A stretch of 64,000 bases of DNA, taken from Ruminococcus flavefaciens (GTDB lineage Bacteria > Bacillota > Clostridia > Oscillospirales > Ruminococcaceae). The notes under the pieces are model-generated. The model was not told where the DNA came from. It made no database searches and saw only the letters and a list, made by a program, of their open reading frames with translations. Location: NCBI GenBank assembly GCA_023667045.1, contig JAMPAU010000007.1:16619-80618 (forward strand), written 5' to 3'. The translations under genes and the position numbers were made by a program. Of the stretch, positions 35,166 through 44,100 are shown one piece after another. Position 1 is the first letter of the stretch. Every line of letters starts with the position of its first letter.

Positions 35166-36179
35166 TTATTCAATGCCATTGGGATTTAGCTTTGTGAAGT
35201 TCCAACTGTCAGCACACATCTGCTCAATGTCAGACTTTGCTTCCCAGCCGAAAAGCTCCTTTGCCCTTGATGCGTCTGCATAGCAGGTTGCAATATCTCC
35301 GGCACGTCTGGAAGCTATCTTTTTAGGAATAGGCTTTCCACAGGCTTTTCCGTAAGCCTCTACAACTTCCAGTACGCTTGAACCTTTTCCAGTGCCGAGA
35401 TTTACAGGTATAAAGCCCTTATTTTTCATTGCATAGTCTATTGCACATACGTGACCGGCAGATAAGTCCATAACATGTATATAATCTCTTACGCCTGTGC
35501 CGTCGGGCGTGTCATAGTCGTCGCCGTAAACGCTGAGTTGTTCCAGTCTGCCGGAAGCAACCTGTGCAATGTACGGAACAAGGTTATTTGGTATGCCGTT
35601 GGGGTCTTCTCCTATTAGACCACTGCTGTGTGCTCCGATAGGATTGAAGTAACGGAGTGCAACCGCACTGAAGTCCTCGTCTGCAACGCACACGTCACGG
35701 AGAATCTGTTCTATCATTACTTTGGTGTAGCCGTACGGATTAGTTGCGGAAGTAGGCATATCCTCAGTGTAGGGAGCTTTGTTGTTCATGCCGTAAACTG
35801 TAGCCGACGATGAGAAGACTATTCTCTTGCAGTTGTTTTCACGCATAACTCTGAGAAGAACAAGAGTACCATGAATATTATTTGTGTAGTATTCAAGCGG
35901 TTTGCGGACAGACTCGCCGACAGCCTTAAGACCTGCAAAATGTATCACAGCGTCTATTTTGTTCTCTCTGAATACTCCGGAAAGAGCCTCATAGTCGCAT
36001 ATATCAACCTTGAAAAATGCAACTTTTTTGCCTGTGATTTTTTCGATTCTGTCAACGACTGTCTCCTTTGAGTTGCTGAGGTTGTCCACTATAACTATCT
36101 CATGACCGTTTGAAAGAAGTTCAACACAGGTGTGGCTTCCGATAAAACCAGTGCCACCTGTTACAAGAATTTTACCCAT
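35166..36179 (-). CDS. galE: UDP-glucose 4-epimerase
   Basis: 337 residues from ATG 36179 (AGGAGG at 7 bases); longer in-frame starts cross the promoter. NAD-binding GGTGFIGSHT, catalytic SSSATVYG and Tyr-Lys in NPYGYTKVMIEQ. The C-terminal half has the substrate loop with YDTPDGTGVRDYIHVMDL. It interconverts UDP-glucose and UDP-galactose. It may head a run of six minus-strand genes down to 31069, with gaps of 44, 11, 16, -4 and 1 bases. Confidence 0.96.
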   Translation of the reverse strand: MGKILVTGGTGFIGSHTCVELLSNGHEIVIVDNLSNSKETVVDRIEKITGKKVAFFKVDICDYEALSGVFRENKIDAVIHFAGLKAVGESVRKPLEYYTNNIHGTLVLLRVMRENNCKRIVFSSSATVYGMNNKAPYTEDMPTSATNPYGYTKVMIEQILRDVCVADEDFSAVALRYFNPIGAHSSGLIGEDPNGIPNNLVPYIAQVASGRLEQLSVYGDDYDTPDGTGVRDYIHVMDLSAGHVCAIDYAMKNKGFIPVNLGTGKGSSVLEVVEAYGKACGKPIPKKIASRRAGDIATCYADASRAKELFGWEAKSDIEQMCADSWNFTKLNPNGIE

Positions 36180-36213
36180 AAAAAAACCTCCTAAAAAATT
36201 TTCTATACTTCTT

Positions 36214-36242
36214 ATTATATTATATTTCCACGTTTTTTGCAA
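36214..36242 (-). promoter_or_regulatory. Sigma-A promoter of galE
   Basis: On the minus strand TTGCAA (36237-36242) and TATAAT (36214-36219), spacer 17. Its -35 lies 7 bases from that of ttcA on the other strand. Confidence 0.8.
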
Positions 36243-36249
36243 GATATAA

Positions 36250-36278
36250 TTGAAAATTTCTTGCAAATATGTTATAAT
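36250..36278 (+). promoter_or_regulatory. Sigma-A promoter of ttcA
   Basis: TTGAAA at 36250-36255 and TATAAT at 36273-36278, spacer 17. Divergent with the galE promoter. Confidence 0.82.
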
Positions 36279-36306
36279 CATCTTAATAAATTTTATGGAG
36301 GAAAAT

Positions 36307-37020
36307 ATGCAGAAAATTCTTGGTCATATGCGAAAAGCCATTCAGGACTATCACCTTATAAGCGACGGAGACCGTATATGTGTTGGCGTTTCCGGCGGTA
36401 AGGACAGTTTAGTTATGCTTAAAGGGCTTGTCCTGTTAAAACGTTTTATTGGTATTGAATACGAAATTACCGCCCTTACAATAGACCCGAAATTCAACGG
36501 AAAAGAGGGCGATTATTCAGCGGTGGCGGAATTTTGTGAAAAACTCGGTGTTGAATATCATATTTTAAGAACGCAAATCGGCGAAATTGTCTTTGATGTC
36601 CGCAAAGAACCGAATCCGTGCAGTTTATGTGCAAGAATGAGGCGTGGTGCTGTTTACAACTCGGCAAAGGAACTGAAATGCAATAAAATTGCACTTGGGC
36701 ATAATTACGACGATGTTGTTGAAACTTTTATAATGAATCTCTTTACTGAGGGACGTATAGGGTGCTTTTCGCCGGCAACCTACCTTGAAGACAGAGACAT
36801 ACATATTATACGTCCGCTTGTCCTTGCTACAGAGCGTGAAATCAGAAAAGTTGCAAAAAGTCTTCCGGTTGTGAAGTCTCAGTGCAAAGCGGACGGTCAC
36901 ACAAACCGTCAGAAAACCAAAGAATTTATCGCCGAAATGGAACGCAAAGAACATGGTTTCAAAGGCAGAATTTTTGGTGCAATGCAACGTGCCGACATTG
37001 ACGGCTGGGGTATAAAATAA
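36307..37020 (+). CDS. ttcA: TtcA-family tRNA thiolation ATPase (2-thiocytidine type)
   Basis: 237 residues from ATG 36307 (ATGGAGG upstream). PP-loop SGGKDSLVML at about 32, then CSLCARMRRGAVYNSA, whose CxxC with later Cys would bind the iron-sulfur cluster. ALGHNYDDVVETFIMN is the second ATP motif. Members adenylate cytidine-32 of tRNA and insert sulfur. In Firmicutes the exact target is less certain than in E. coli. Own promoter; terminator shared with scaE. Confidence 0.88.
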   Translation: MQKILGHMRKAIQDYHLISDGDRICVGVSGGKDSLVMLKGLVLLKRFIGIEYEITALTIDPKFNGKEGDYSAVAEFCEKLGVEYHILRTQIGEIVFDVRKEPNPCSLCARMRRGAVYNSAKELKCNKIALGHNYDDVVETFIMNLFTEGRIGCFSPATYLEDRDIHIIRPLVLATEREIRKVAKSLPVVKSQCKADGHTNRQKTKEFIAEMERKEHGFKGRIFGAMQRADIDGWGIK

Positions 37021-37047
37021 AAAAGGCTCTCCCGAAGGAGAGTCTTT
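37019..37047. terminator. Bidirectional terminator, ttcA / scaE
   Basis: Stem AAAAAGGCTCTCC/GGAGAGTCTTTTT with loop CGAA, between converging genes. It closes the cttA-scaE transcript. Confidence 0.88.
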
Positions 37048-37071
37048 TTATTATCGTATGAACATTTTTAA

Positions 37072-38169
37072 TTAGTCATTCTTCTTTCTGAGAACGAATG
37101 CAGTACCGATTGCAACTGCGAGACCAGCAGCAGCTACGCCTACGCCAGCAACACCAGTCTTTGGTGATTCCTTACCAGCAGCAGTTGTTGTCTTAGCTGT
37201 AGTTGTTTTAGCTGTAGTTGTCTTAGCTGTTGTTTCAGACTGTGTAGCAGAATCAGATGTTGATGCAGAAGCAGATGTTGATGCAGAAGCAGATGTTGTT
37301 GCAGATGATGTAGTAGCAGTAGGTGTTGTAGAAGTTGTAGATGTAGGAGTTGTAGATGTAGGAGTTGTAGATGTAGTAGTAGTTGTTGTTGTTGTAGGTG
37401 TTGTAGAAGTTGTAGTAGTTGTTGTGGTTGTAGGTGTTGTAGAAGTTGTAGTAGTTGTTGTAGTTGTTGTAGTTGTTGTAGTTGTTGTTGTAGTTGTTGT
37501 AGTTGTAGTAGTTGTTGTTGTGCCAGCTTCAATCTGAATGTAACCCTGTGTTATACCCTGAGTGAATGCATAAGCCTGCATGAGCTTACCTGTTTCATTG
37601 TTTGTCTTGTTAGTGAAAAGGTCCTTAGCATTGGCAGTGCTCTGGTAGTCAATCTGAATCGGGAAGAGTTCACCGCCCTCAACAGAATCGGGGAGCTTGA
37701 AGTTAATTGTATATGCAACACCAGTAAAACCAGCATCGCCGTTACCAGATGTTGTAAGGAATACGCCTGTATCGCCGTTGTCCTTAATCTGCTGAGCAAG
37801 ACGTTTAACAGCAGGACCAGCTTCAATATTGTAGTAGCCCCAATCATCAATGTCAAACTTTATATTCTTGCCGTTTTCACTTGGGTAGCAGTTTACATGG
37901 AGACCAGTTGATGAATAAACCTGGTCTACGTTACCGCCTATTGTAATTGTAACCGGAACAGTGCCGTCATTTGCAATAATTTCCTGTGCCTCTGCCAGTG
38001 AAAGAGTTACCTGTTCAACTGTAAGTGTAGGCTTGTACTCAGAGCCTGCAATTGTAGTAGCATCAAAACCATTATCGGGAGTAGCAAAAGCAGAAATTGA
38101 AGTAGCAGATACTGCAACAGCGGAAACTGCAAGTGCAGTAAAAGCTTTCTTTAAAGAATTAGTCTTCAT
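37072..38169 (-). CDS. scaE: ScaE-like anchoring scaffoldin: single cohesin with sortase signal
   Basis: 365 residues. Signal peptide 1-30. A single divergent cohesin lies at about 32-213 (LTVEQVTLSLAEAQEIIAN, VYSSTGLHVNCYPS, TSGNGDAGFTGVAYTI). A Thr-rich linker spans about 215-330, with repeats of (T)n-STP. A C-terminal sorting signal consists of SPKTG (about 336-340), a hydrophobic helix and RKKND. By homology with R. flavefaciens, sortase links it to the wall and its cohesin binds the X-dockerins of ScaB and CttA. SPKTG is a variant of LPxTG. It follows cttA by 83 bases with a strong intervening hairpin. Confidence 0.93.
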   Translation of the reverse strand: MKTNSLKKAFTALAVSAVAVSATSISAFATPDNGFDATTIAGSEYKPTLTVEQVTLSLAEAQEIIANDGTVPVTITIGGNVDQVYSSTGLHVNCYPSENGKNIKFDIDDWGYYNIEAGPAVKRLAQQIKDNGDTGVFLTTSGNGDAGFTGVAYTINFKLPDSVEGGELFPIQIDYQSTANAKDLFTNKTNNETGKLMQAYAFTQGITQGYIQIEAGTTTTTTTTTTTTTTTTTTTTTTTTTTSTTPTTTTTTTTSTTPTTTTTTTTSTTPTSTTPTSTTSTTPTATTSSATTSASASTSASASTSDSATQSETTAKTTTAKTTTAKTTTAAGKESPKTGVAGVGVAAAGLAVAIGTAFVLRKKND

Positions 38170-38213
38170 TTTGATTTATTTCCTTTCAGATTAAATTAAA
38201 ATTATTTATATTT

Positions 38214-38237
38214 ATCTGCCGCCACCCGACGGCAGAT
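38214..38237 (-). other. Intercistronic hairpin, cttA-scaE
   Basis: Perfect 8-base-pair stem ATCTGCCG/CGGCAGAT with an 8-base loop, no T run after it, about 45 bases before scaE. Not a terminator by sequence; it may be a processing or stability element. Confidence 0.6.
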
Positions 38238-38252
38238 TTCACACATTATAGA

Positions 38253-40751
38253 TTAACTGTTAAAAATTTCGTCCCAACCGTCTCTGTCACCAATTGTAAA
38301 CTCATCTTCTGTTGCAAGAAGAGAATAGTACATCTGGATAGCTGTTGCATCATTAGCATCAACCATTCTATCTGCCTTAGTTGCCTTCCAGTTGTCCTTT
38401 ACTTCTCCAACATCAGACTGGTTCGGGTCGCCAAGGAATGCAGCGAAGTCATCATAAATTGATGTAGGACCATCAATTAAGTCAGAATATCCAAGTTGAG
38501 CTGTATCTACAGTACCGCCGGTTGAAAGTACAGCATAGTAAGTAAGTACCTGTGTGCCGTCAACTGCGTCAACATAATAGTCAAGGTTTACGTCACCTAA
38601 GTAACCGATATAAACTTCTACTGAAGCATCACTGCCGTCAGCAGTCTTGAGTGCGTCGCCCTCTGTGAGAACTACCTTACCTGTTGAATCGCTGACTGTA
38701 GGACCTGCATAAGTAAGAACTGCATCATACTTGAAGTCTTCGTCGCCAACTGTAAACATTTCATTAGGAGTTGAAGCAAATCCAAAATCAATTGTCTTGT
38801 CTTCGTCTGCGAGGTCTTCGTCTACATAAGTAATGTGAAGAACGAGATTATCGCCGACCTGGTCTTTATGGAATTCTTCTTCATAGCTGTAGTAGAAACC
38901 ATAGCTTGCAGTTTCAACTGATACTGTTAAGCTTTCTACTTCGCCAGCAAGTACAAGACCAGAGCCTGAACCTGTTGTAGTTGTTTCTGTGCCTGTTTCA
39001 GAACCTGTAGCACTTGTTTCTGTTGTAACTGTTCCTGTGCCTGTCTCAGAACCTGTAGCACTTGTTTCTGTTGTAACTGTTCCTGTGCCTGTCTCAGAAC
39101 CTGTAGCGCTTGTTTCTGTTGTAACTGTTCCTGTGCCTGTCTCAGAACCTGTAGCGCTTGTTTCTGTTGTAACTGTTTCTGTGCCTGTCTCAGAACCTGT
39201 AGCACTTGTTTCTGTTGTAACTGTTTCTGTACCTGTCTCAGAACCTGTAGCACTTGTTTCTGTTGTAGTTGTTTCTGTGCCTGTCTCAGAACCTGTAGCA
39301 CTTGTTTCTGTTGTAGTTGTTTCTGTGCCTGTCTCTGTTTCGCTTGTTACTGTAGTAGTTGTAGTTGTTTCAGTTTCGCTGTCTGTTGAAACTGTAGTAG
39401 TTGTTGTAGTAGTGGAATCAGTTGTAGTAGTAGATGATGTTGTTGAAGTTGTTGTAACAGGGTCTCTGTAAATTCTTAAACCTACTGTAGCAAGAATATC
39501 GTCTGCATTGTAGATGTCGCCGACTTCAACAGTAGCAACCATATGCTTTACAGAATCTGCCACTTCGTCATCTGGGAAATCGCCAGTGAGTGTGTAAGTA
39601 CCCTGTTTTGCTGTTGCTGTAAGACCGTAGAGGTCATTATCAGCAAATGAAGCAATATCTGCTGTAGTAATATCTATATTGTAATTAACGGAAATCTTAT
39701 TGATTTCGTTCATTACAACATCGTAGAGGTCAGCCACATAAGAGTTATTCATAATATCTGTTACAGTTGCAGGGATATTAATTTCTCTGTTGAACTTATC
39801 TTCTACCTTGTCAATCTTGTCGCTGTACTTGCCGTTGTCAATGTAGTCGTTGATAGTCTCGATAAGGCTCTTCATATTAGGACTGCTTGCACTGCGTTCA
39901 ACAGTGTAAACCTTATCCTTATTATTGTTAGCCTTGTTAATCCATCCTTCATACTTTGAGAATTTGCTGTCGAAATCAGCCTTAGCCTTAGCTGTTACAT
40001 CAGCAGGAAGATTAGCACTGTCAATTGAAGCATAAGCTATAGCCTTGATTTCATTGAACTTAGCAAGAGCAAAGTCACCAGCATCGCCGGCTGCAAATAC
40101 TGTCTTGCCGTTAACAGCTGTGTTAGCAGTATACTTAGCCTTTACGTCCATTGTGTAGCCGTTTGCAAGGTCACTGCCCTCGATTACAACTTCATATGTA
40201 CCGGAGAAATCAACTGAGCTGAAATCTGCCTCTGCAATTTCCGGAGCGCCATACTTTTCAGCAAGTTCTTTCATTGAATCGTCAAGAGAAATTACCTTAC
40301 CAGCATCCATGAAAGCGGACAGGTCAGGATTTACAATTTTTCCGGTAACAGTAATATCGCCATTGTTGGAAATTGTGTACTGTACGCCGTCTTCACTGAG
40401 CATATCAATAACGAGCTGTGCTTTTCCGGAATACTTTCCAGAATGATTAAGGATAGCATTCGCTATAGTTTCCTTTGCAATTGTGTTTGCCTTGTTGTTG
40501 TTTTTGTTGCCTATTGCAACGAGTTCAGCATAGAAAGCAGAATACCATGTAGATTCTGTCTGACCGGGAGCAATATAAAGAAGATTATCTTTAAGAGTAT
40601 AAACTTCCTTTTCAGATGATTCTGTATTTTCTGCCGTTGACTGAACTGAATCATTTGTTACAGCGTAAGACGTATAAGTCAGACACTGAGAGAGAGCAAG
40701 CGGAACAGAAGCTACTGTTGCAAAAACTCTCTTAAATAATGAATTCTTCAT
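38253..40751 (-). CDS. cttA: CttA-like cellulose-binding, cell-anchored protein with X-dockerin
   Basis: 832 residues from ATG 40751 (AGAGG at about 9 bases); the longer frame overlaps the promoter. Signal peptide 1-29. The N-terminal region at about 45-425 is predicted to hold substrate-binding modules; I see two loosely similar halves but no standard CBM motif. A Thr/Ser/Glu linker at about 427-597 contains seven ATGSETGT units. The X module is at about 600-717. The C-terminal dockerin has GDVNLDYYVDAVDGTQVL and a divergent second loop. In R. flavefaciens CttA binds cellulose and docks on ScaE, fixing the cell to its substrate. Confidence 0.9.
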   Translation of the reverse strand: MKNSLFKRVFATVASVPLALSQCLTYTSYAVTNDSVQSTAENTESSEKEVYTLKDNLLYIAPGQTESTWYSAFYAELVAIGNKNNNKANTIAKETIANAILNHSGKYSGKAQLVIDMLSEDGVQYTISNNGDITVTGKIVNPDLSAFMDAGKVISLDDSMKELAEKYGAPEIAEADFSSVDFSGTYEVVIEGSDLANGYTMDVKAKYTANTAVNGKTVFAAGDAGDFALAKFNEIKAIAYASIDSANLPADVTAKAKADFDSKFSKYEGWINKANNNKDKVYTVERSASSPNMKSLIETINDYIDNGKYSDKIDKVEDKFNREINIPATVTDIMNNSYVADLYDVVMNEINKISVNYNIDITTADIASFADNDLYGLTATAKQGTYTLTGDFPDDEVADSVKHMVATVEVGDIYNADDILATVGLRIYRDPVTTTSTTSSTTTTDSTTTTTTTVSTDSETETTTTTTVTSETETGTETTTTETSATGSETGTETTTTETSATGSETGTETVTTETSATGSETGTETVTTETSATGSETGTGTVTTETSATGSETGTGTVTTETSATGSETGTGTVTTETSATGSETGTETTTTGSGSGLVLAGEVESLTVSVETASYGFYYSYEEEFHKDQVGDNLVLHITYVDEDLADEDKTIDFGFASTPNEMFTVGDEDFKYDAVLTYAGPTVSDSTGKVVLTEGDALKTADGSDASVEVYIGYLGDVNLDYYVDAVDGTQVLTYYAVLSTGGTVDTAQLGYSDLIDGPTSIYDDFAAFLGDPNQSDVGEVKDNWKATKADRMVDANDATAIQMYYSLLATEDEFTIGDRDGWDEIFNS
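38985..39335 (-). repeat. 48-bp tandem repeat in the cttA linker
   Basis: About seven near-identical 48-base units encode the 16-residue period ATGSETGT(E/G)T(V/T)TTETS. They differ by a few bases (GTG/GAG, GTA/GTT changes). All frames are open over much of it, which explains antisense frames. The copy number is likely to vary among strains. Confidence 0.85.
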
Positions 40752-40879
40752 TGTTTTATACCTCTCTAATATATTTTTTCCAGAACTGACAAATATTTGA
40801 TATAAGTCATTATATCCGGAGTTAAATTTCAGCGGGGTAAACATAAACCTATAACTAACCCCCAGAAATTCATAACTAC

Positions 40880-40908
40880 ATTTTATCACACAAAACGCAA
40901 TAAGTCAA
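40880..40908 (-). promoter_or_regulatory. Proximal cttA promoter
   Basis: On the minus strand TTGACT (40903-40908) and TAAAAT (40880-40885), spacer 17, with TG before the -10. The leader is about 120 bases. Confidence 0.8.
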
Positions 40909-41078
40909 GCGGTACTGTAGAATTTTTTTAAAAATTATTCACGATTAAAAGCTTTGTTTTTTGTACTTATTTCACAATTTCAACATCAAAAACCGCCTAA
41001 AATTACATTTTTAAGAATTTAATGTAAAATTTTATTTTTTTATAAATAATAATACAGCGAGAATCCTCTTGTAATATT

Positions 41079-41107
41079 ATCATATCACTTTAAATTCCAT
41101 TTGTCAA
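41079..41107 (-). promoter_or_regulatory. Distal cttA promoter
   Basis: On the minus strand TTGACA (41102-41107) and TATGAT (41079-41084), spacer 17. It starts right after the scaB terminator and gives a leader of about 320 bases. Confidence 0.82.
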
Positions 41108-41123
41108 GATGTAGTTTTTTCCG

Positions 41124-41156
41124 AAAAAAAAGCAGACCGGAGAGGTCTGCTTTTTT
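41124..41156 (-). terminator. Terminator of the scaC-scaA-scaB transcript
   Basis: Stem GCAGACC/GGTCTGC extended by A/T pairs, with eight T on the minus strand, 18 bases past the scaB stop. Confidence 0.9.
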
Positions 41157-41173
41157 AATTGTTTTAGTGGTGA

Positions 41174-44100
41174 TTATGCCTGTTTGCCATACTTATCAAG
41201 TGTAGCCTGTACATAGGATGCATCGCCGAATCTGAACGGTGATGAAATATCCCATGCTTCCTGAACAGTCATCTCGCCGAGAGGCTCAACTTCTGTTGAG
41301 GCATATGAATAGAATACCTGAATTGCAGTAGCGTCTGTAGCCATAATCTCTCTGCCAGCCTTCTTTAGCTTCCAGTTGTCAGGGTCCCACTCATTTACGT
41401 CAACGTCGCCAAGGAATGCAGCGAAATCGTCGTAAACTGATGTAGGTCCGTCAACTAACTCAGAATCTGAAAGTTTAACATCATTTGGTGTTGTACCATT
41501 TGTTGAAACTTCAGCATAGTAGGTCAGTGCCTGTGAGCCGTCAATTGCGTCAGCAGCATTGTCAAGGTTTATATCGCCCTTTACGCCGATATATACAGTA
41601 ATTACTACCTGTTCTTTATCGGGATTGAGGAGAGGACGAATATCGTCTTCACCGTCTGTACCGAAGTTGTAGTATACAGGAACTTCATACTTGAATGTAT
41701 CGTTATTGATGTCGTATACGCTTGCAGGAGTTGCACCATTGAATGTGATGTTTGCAGGGTCAAAGCTTACTTCTTCAGGTTCAGCACCTTCATAGTCAAC
41801 CTTGAACATCTTAGCAATTGTAATCTGGTCTTTGCTGAATCCGCCTTCCTTAGTACCGCCTTCACGTGTACCGTCGTCATGGCTGAAGTAGAAACCGATT
41901 TCAGTTGTAAGGTCTGCATAGTAGTGAGGATATGTGAGAGTTGTAGTAGTTGTTGTTTCAGTTGTTGTTGTAGTTGTTGTCTGTGTAGTAGACTGTGTCT
42001 GACTTGCGTTAGAAACGTTTGTAGACGCACTAGTTCTTGTATTTGAAGCATCAGTGTTGTCAATAGAACCAGTTGTAGTTGTAGTTACAGTAGTAACTGT
42101 AGTTGTTTCAGTAGTAGTTGTTTCAGTAGTTGTTGTTGTAGATTCTGTTGTTGAAGCAGATGTTGTAGCGGAAGATGTTGTTGAAGCGGAAGTTGTAGCA
42201 GAAGATGTTGTTGAAGCTGATGTTGTAGCGGAAGCACTTGTTGAAGCTGATGTTGTAGCAGAAGATGTTGTTGAAGCTGATGTTGTAGCGGAAGCTGTAG
42301 TAGTTGTTGTAGTTGTAGTAGTTGTTGTTGTAGAAGTTGTAGTAGTTGATGTAGTCTTAGCCTTAACGATGATAGCACCGTCAATTGTCATGATATTCTT
42401 TGTAATATCATTGCCGTTTGTGTCGCTTGCAAAGAGGTCAGTAATTGTTACAGGGTAAGTACCGTCTGCACAGTCTTCCGGAACAGTGTAAGTAAGTGTA
42501 ATTACAACGTCGCCGTCTGCAGCAGCAGTGCCAGCACCCTTTGAGTTAGCGAATGCATACTCGTTTGTCTTGTCATTTGCAACAAGTGTATTGCCGTAAG
42601 GTGTACCTGCGGACTTGTCGTAAATAATCGGGTCTGTACCATTGATAACAAACTGTGCACCGCCTACAGGAAGCTTAGAGTCGTTTGTATCCTTAACAAC
42701 CATGTTTACAGTAACTGTTTCGCCGGGTTCAGCTGTAACAGTATCAATCTGCCAGATGATAGCACCGGAAGCAGCTGTAACTGTAGTAGTTGTGGTTGTT
42801 GTTGTAGTAGTGGTTGTTGTTGTAGTTGTAGTTGTTGTAGTTGTTGTAGTTGTAGTAGGTGCAGAAGTTGTAGTAGTGGACTTAGCCTCTACGATGATAG
42901 CACCGTCAACAACGAGGATATTCTTTGTAATGTCAGTACCGTTAGTATCGCTTACAAAGAGGTCTGTAAGAGTTACAGGGTATCTGCCGGGTTCGCAGTC
43001 GTCCGGAATATCAAATGTAAGTGTAACTACATTTGACTTATCTGGAGCGATAACAGAACTGCCGATTTCATGAGCAAATGCTACTTCCTTTTCGTTAGCT
43101 ACAACGTCAGCACCATAGCCCTCTGAACCAGTTACACCCTTATATGTTACACCGGTAGCAGAATCAATGATGAACTGAGCACCGGAAACAGGGAGCTTAG
43201 CATCTTTCTGGTCGTTAACAACAACGTTAACCTTTACGTTTGTATCGCCAGGGTTAACAGTTACAGTATCAACTACCCACATGATGTTTCCATCGGGAGC
43301 AGTAACTGTAGTAGTTGTTGTAGTCGGAGTAGTTGTAGTAGTTGTGGTTGTAGTAGTAGTTGTTGTTGTTGTAGTTGTGGTTGTTGTAGTAGAAGCAGAA
43401 GTTGTAGTAGTAGTCTTTGCCTTAACAATGATAGCACCGTCAATTGTCATGATATTCTTTGTAATATCAAGACCGTTTGTGTCACTTGCAAAGAGGTCAG
43501 TAATTGTTACGGGATAAGTACCGTCTGCACAGTCTTCCGGAACAGTGTAAGTAAGTGTAATTACAACGTCGCCGTCTGCAGCAGCAGTGCCAGCACCCTT
43601 TGAGTTAGCGAATGCATACTCGTTTGTCTTGTCATTTGCAACAAGTGTATTGCCGTAAGGTGTACCTGCGGACTTGTCGTAAATAATCGGGTCTGTACCA
43701 TTGATAACAAACTGTGCACCGCCTACAGGAAGCTTAGAGTCGTTTGTATCCTTAACAACCATGTTTACAGTAACTGTTTCGCCGGGTTCAGCTGTAACAG
43801 TATCAATCTGCCAGATGATAGCACCAGAAGCAGCTGTAACTGTAGTAGTTGTGGTTGTTGTTGTAGTTGTGGTGGTGGTAGTTGTTGTTGTGGTGGTAGT
43901 TGTGGTAGAAGCAGAAGTTGTAGTAGTAGTCTTTGCCTTGATATTGATAGCACCGTCAACGAGCTTTACCTTTGAGGTAATGTCCTTGCCGTTTGTATCA
44001 GAAATGAAAGCATCTGACCACTTAACCGGATATTTGCCGTCTGCACAGTCATCCGGAACTGTGAATGTAAGAACAAGAACATTGTCTTTGTCCTTTGCTG

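Larger units (their letters stand above)
40752..41123 (-). other. Promoter and leader region of cttA, no coding gene
   Basis: AT-rich stretch holding two sigma-A promoters directed to cttA (41079-41107 and 40880-40908). Between them lies an inverted repeat around TTACATT/AATGTAA near 41002-41025. No open frame with a ribosome site was seen. Confidence 0.6.

Noticed and set aside
38985-39335. CRISPR-like array
   Set aside because: The 48-base units are contiguous with no spacers and encode an in-frame protein linker.
38989-39471. Long antisense Val-rich open frames opposite cttA and scaB (also 42054-42458, 42642-43073, 43701-44123)
   Set aside because: They are the complement of Thr-rich linkers (ACN codons read as GTN) and repeats; no ribosome sites and composition is an artefact of the repeat.
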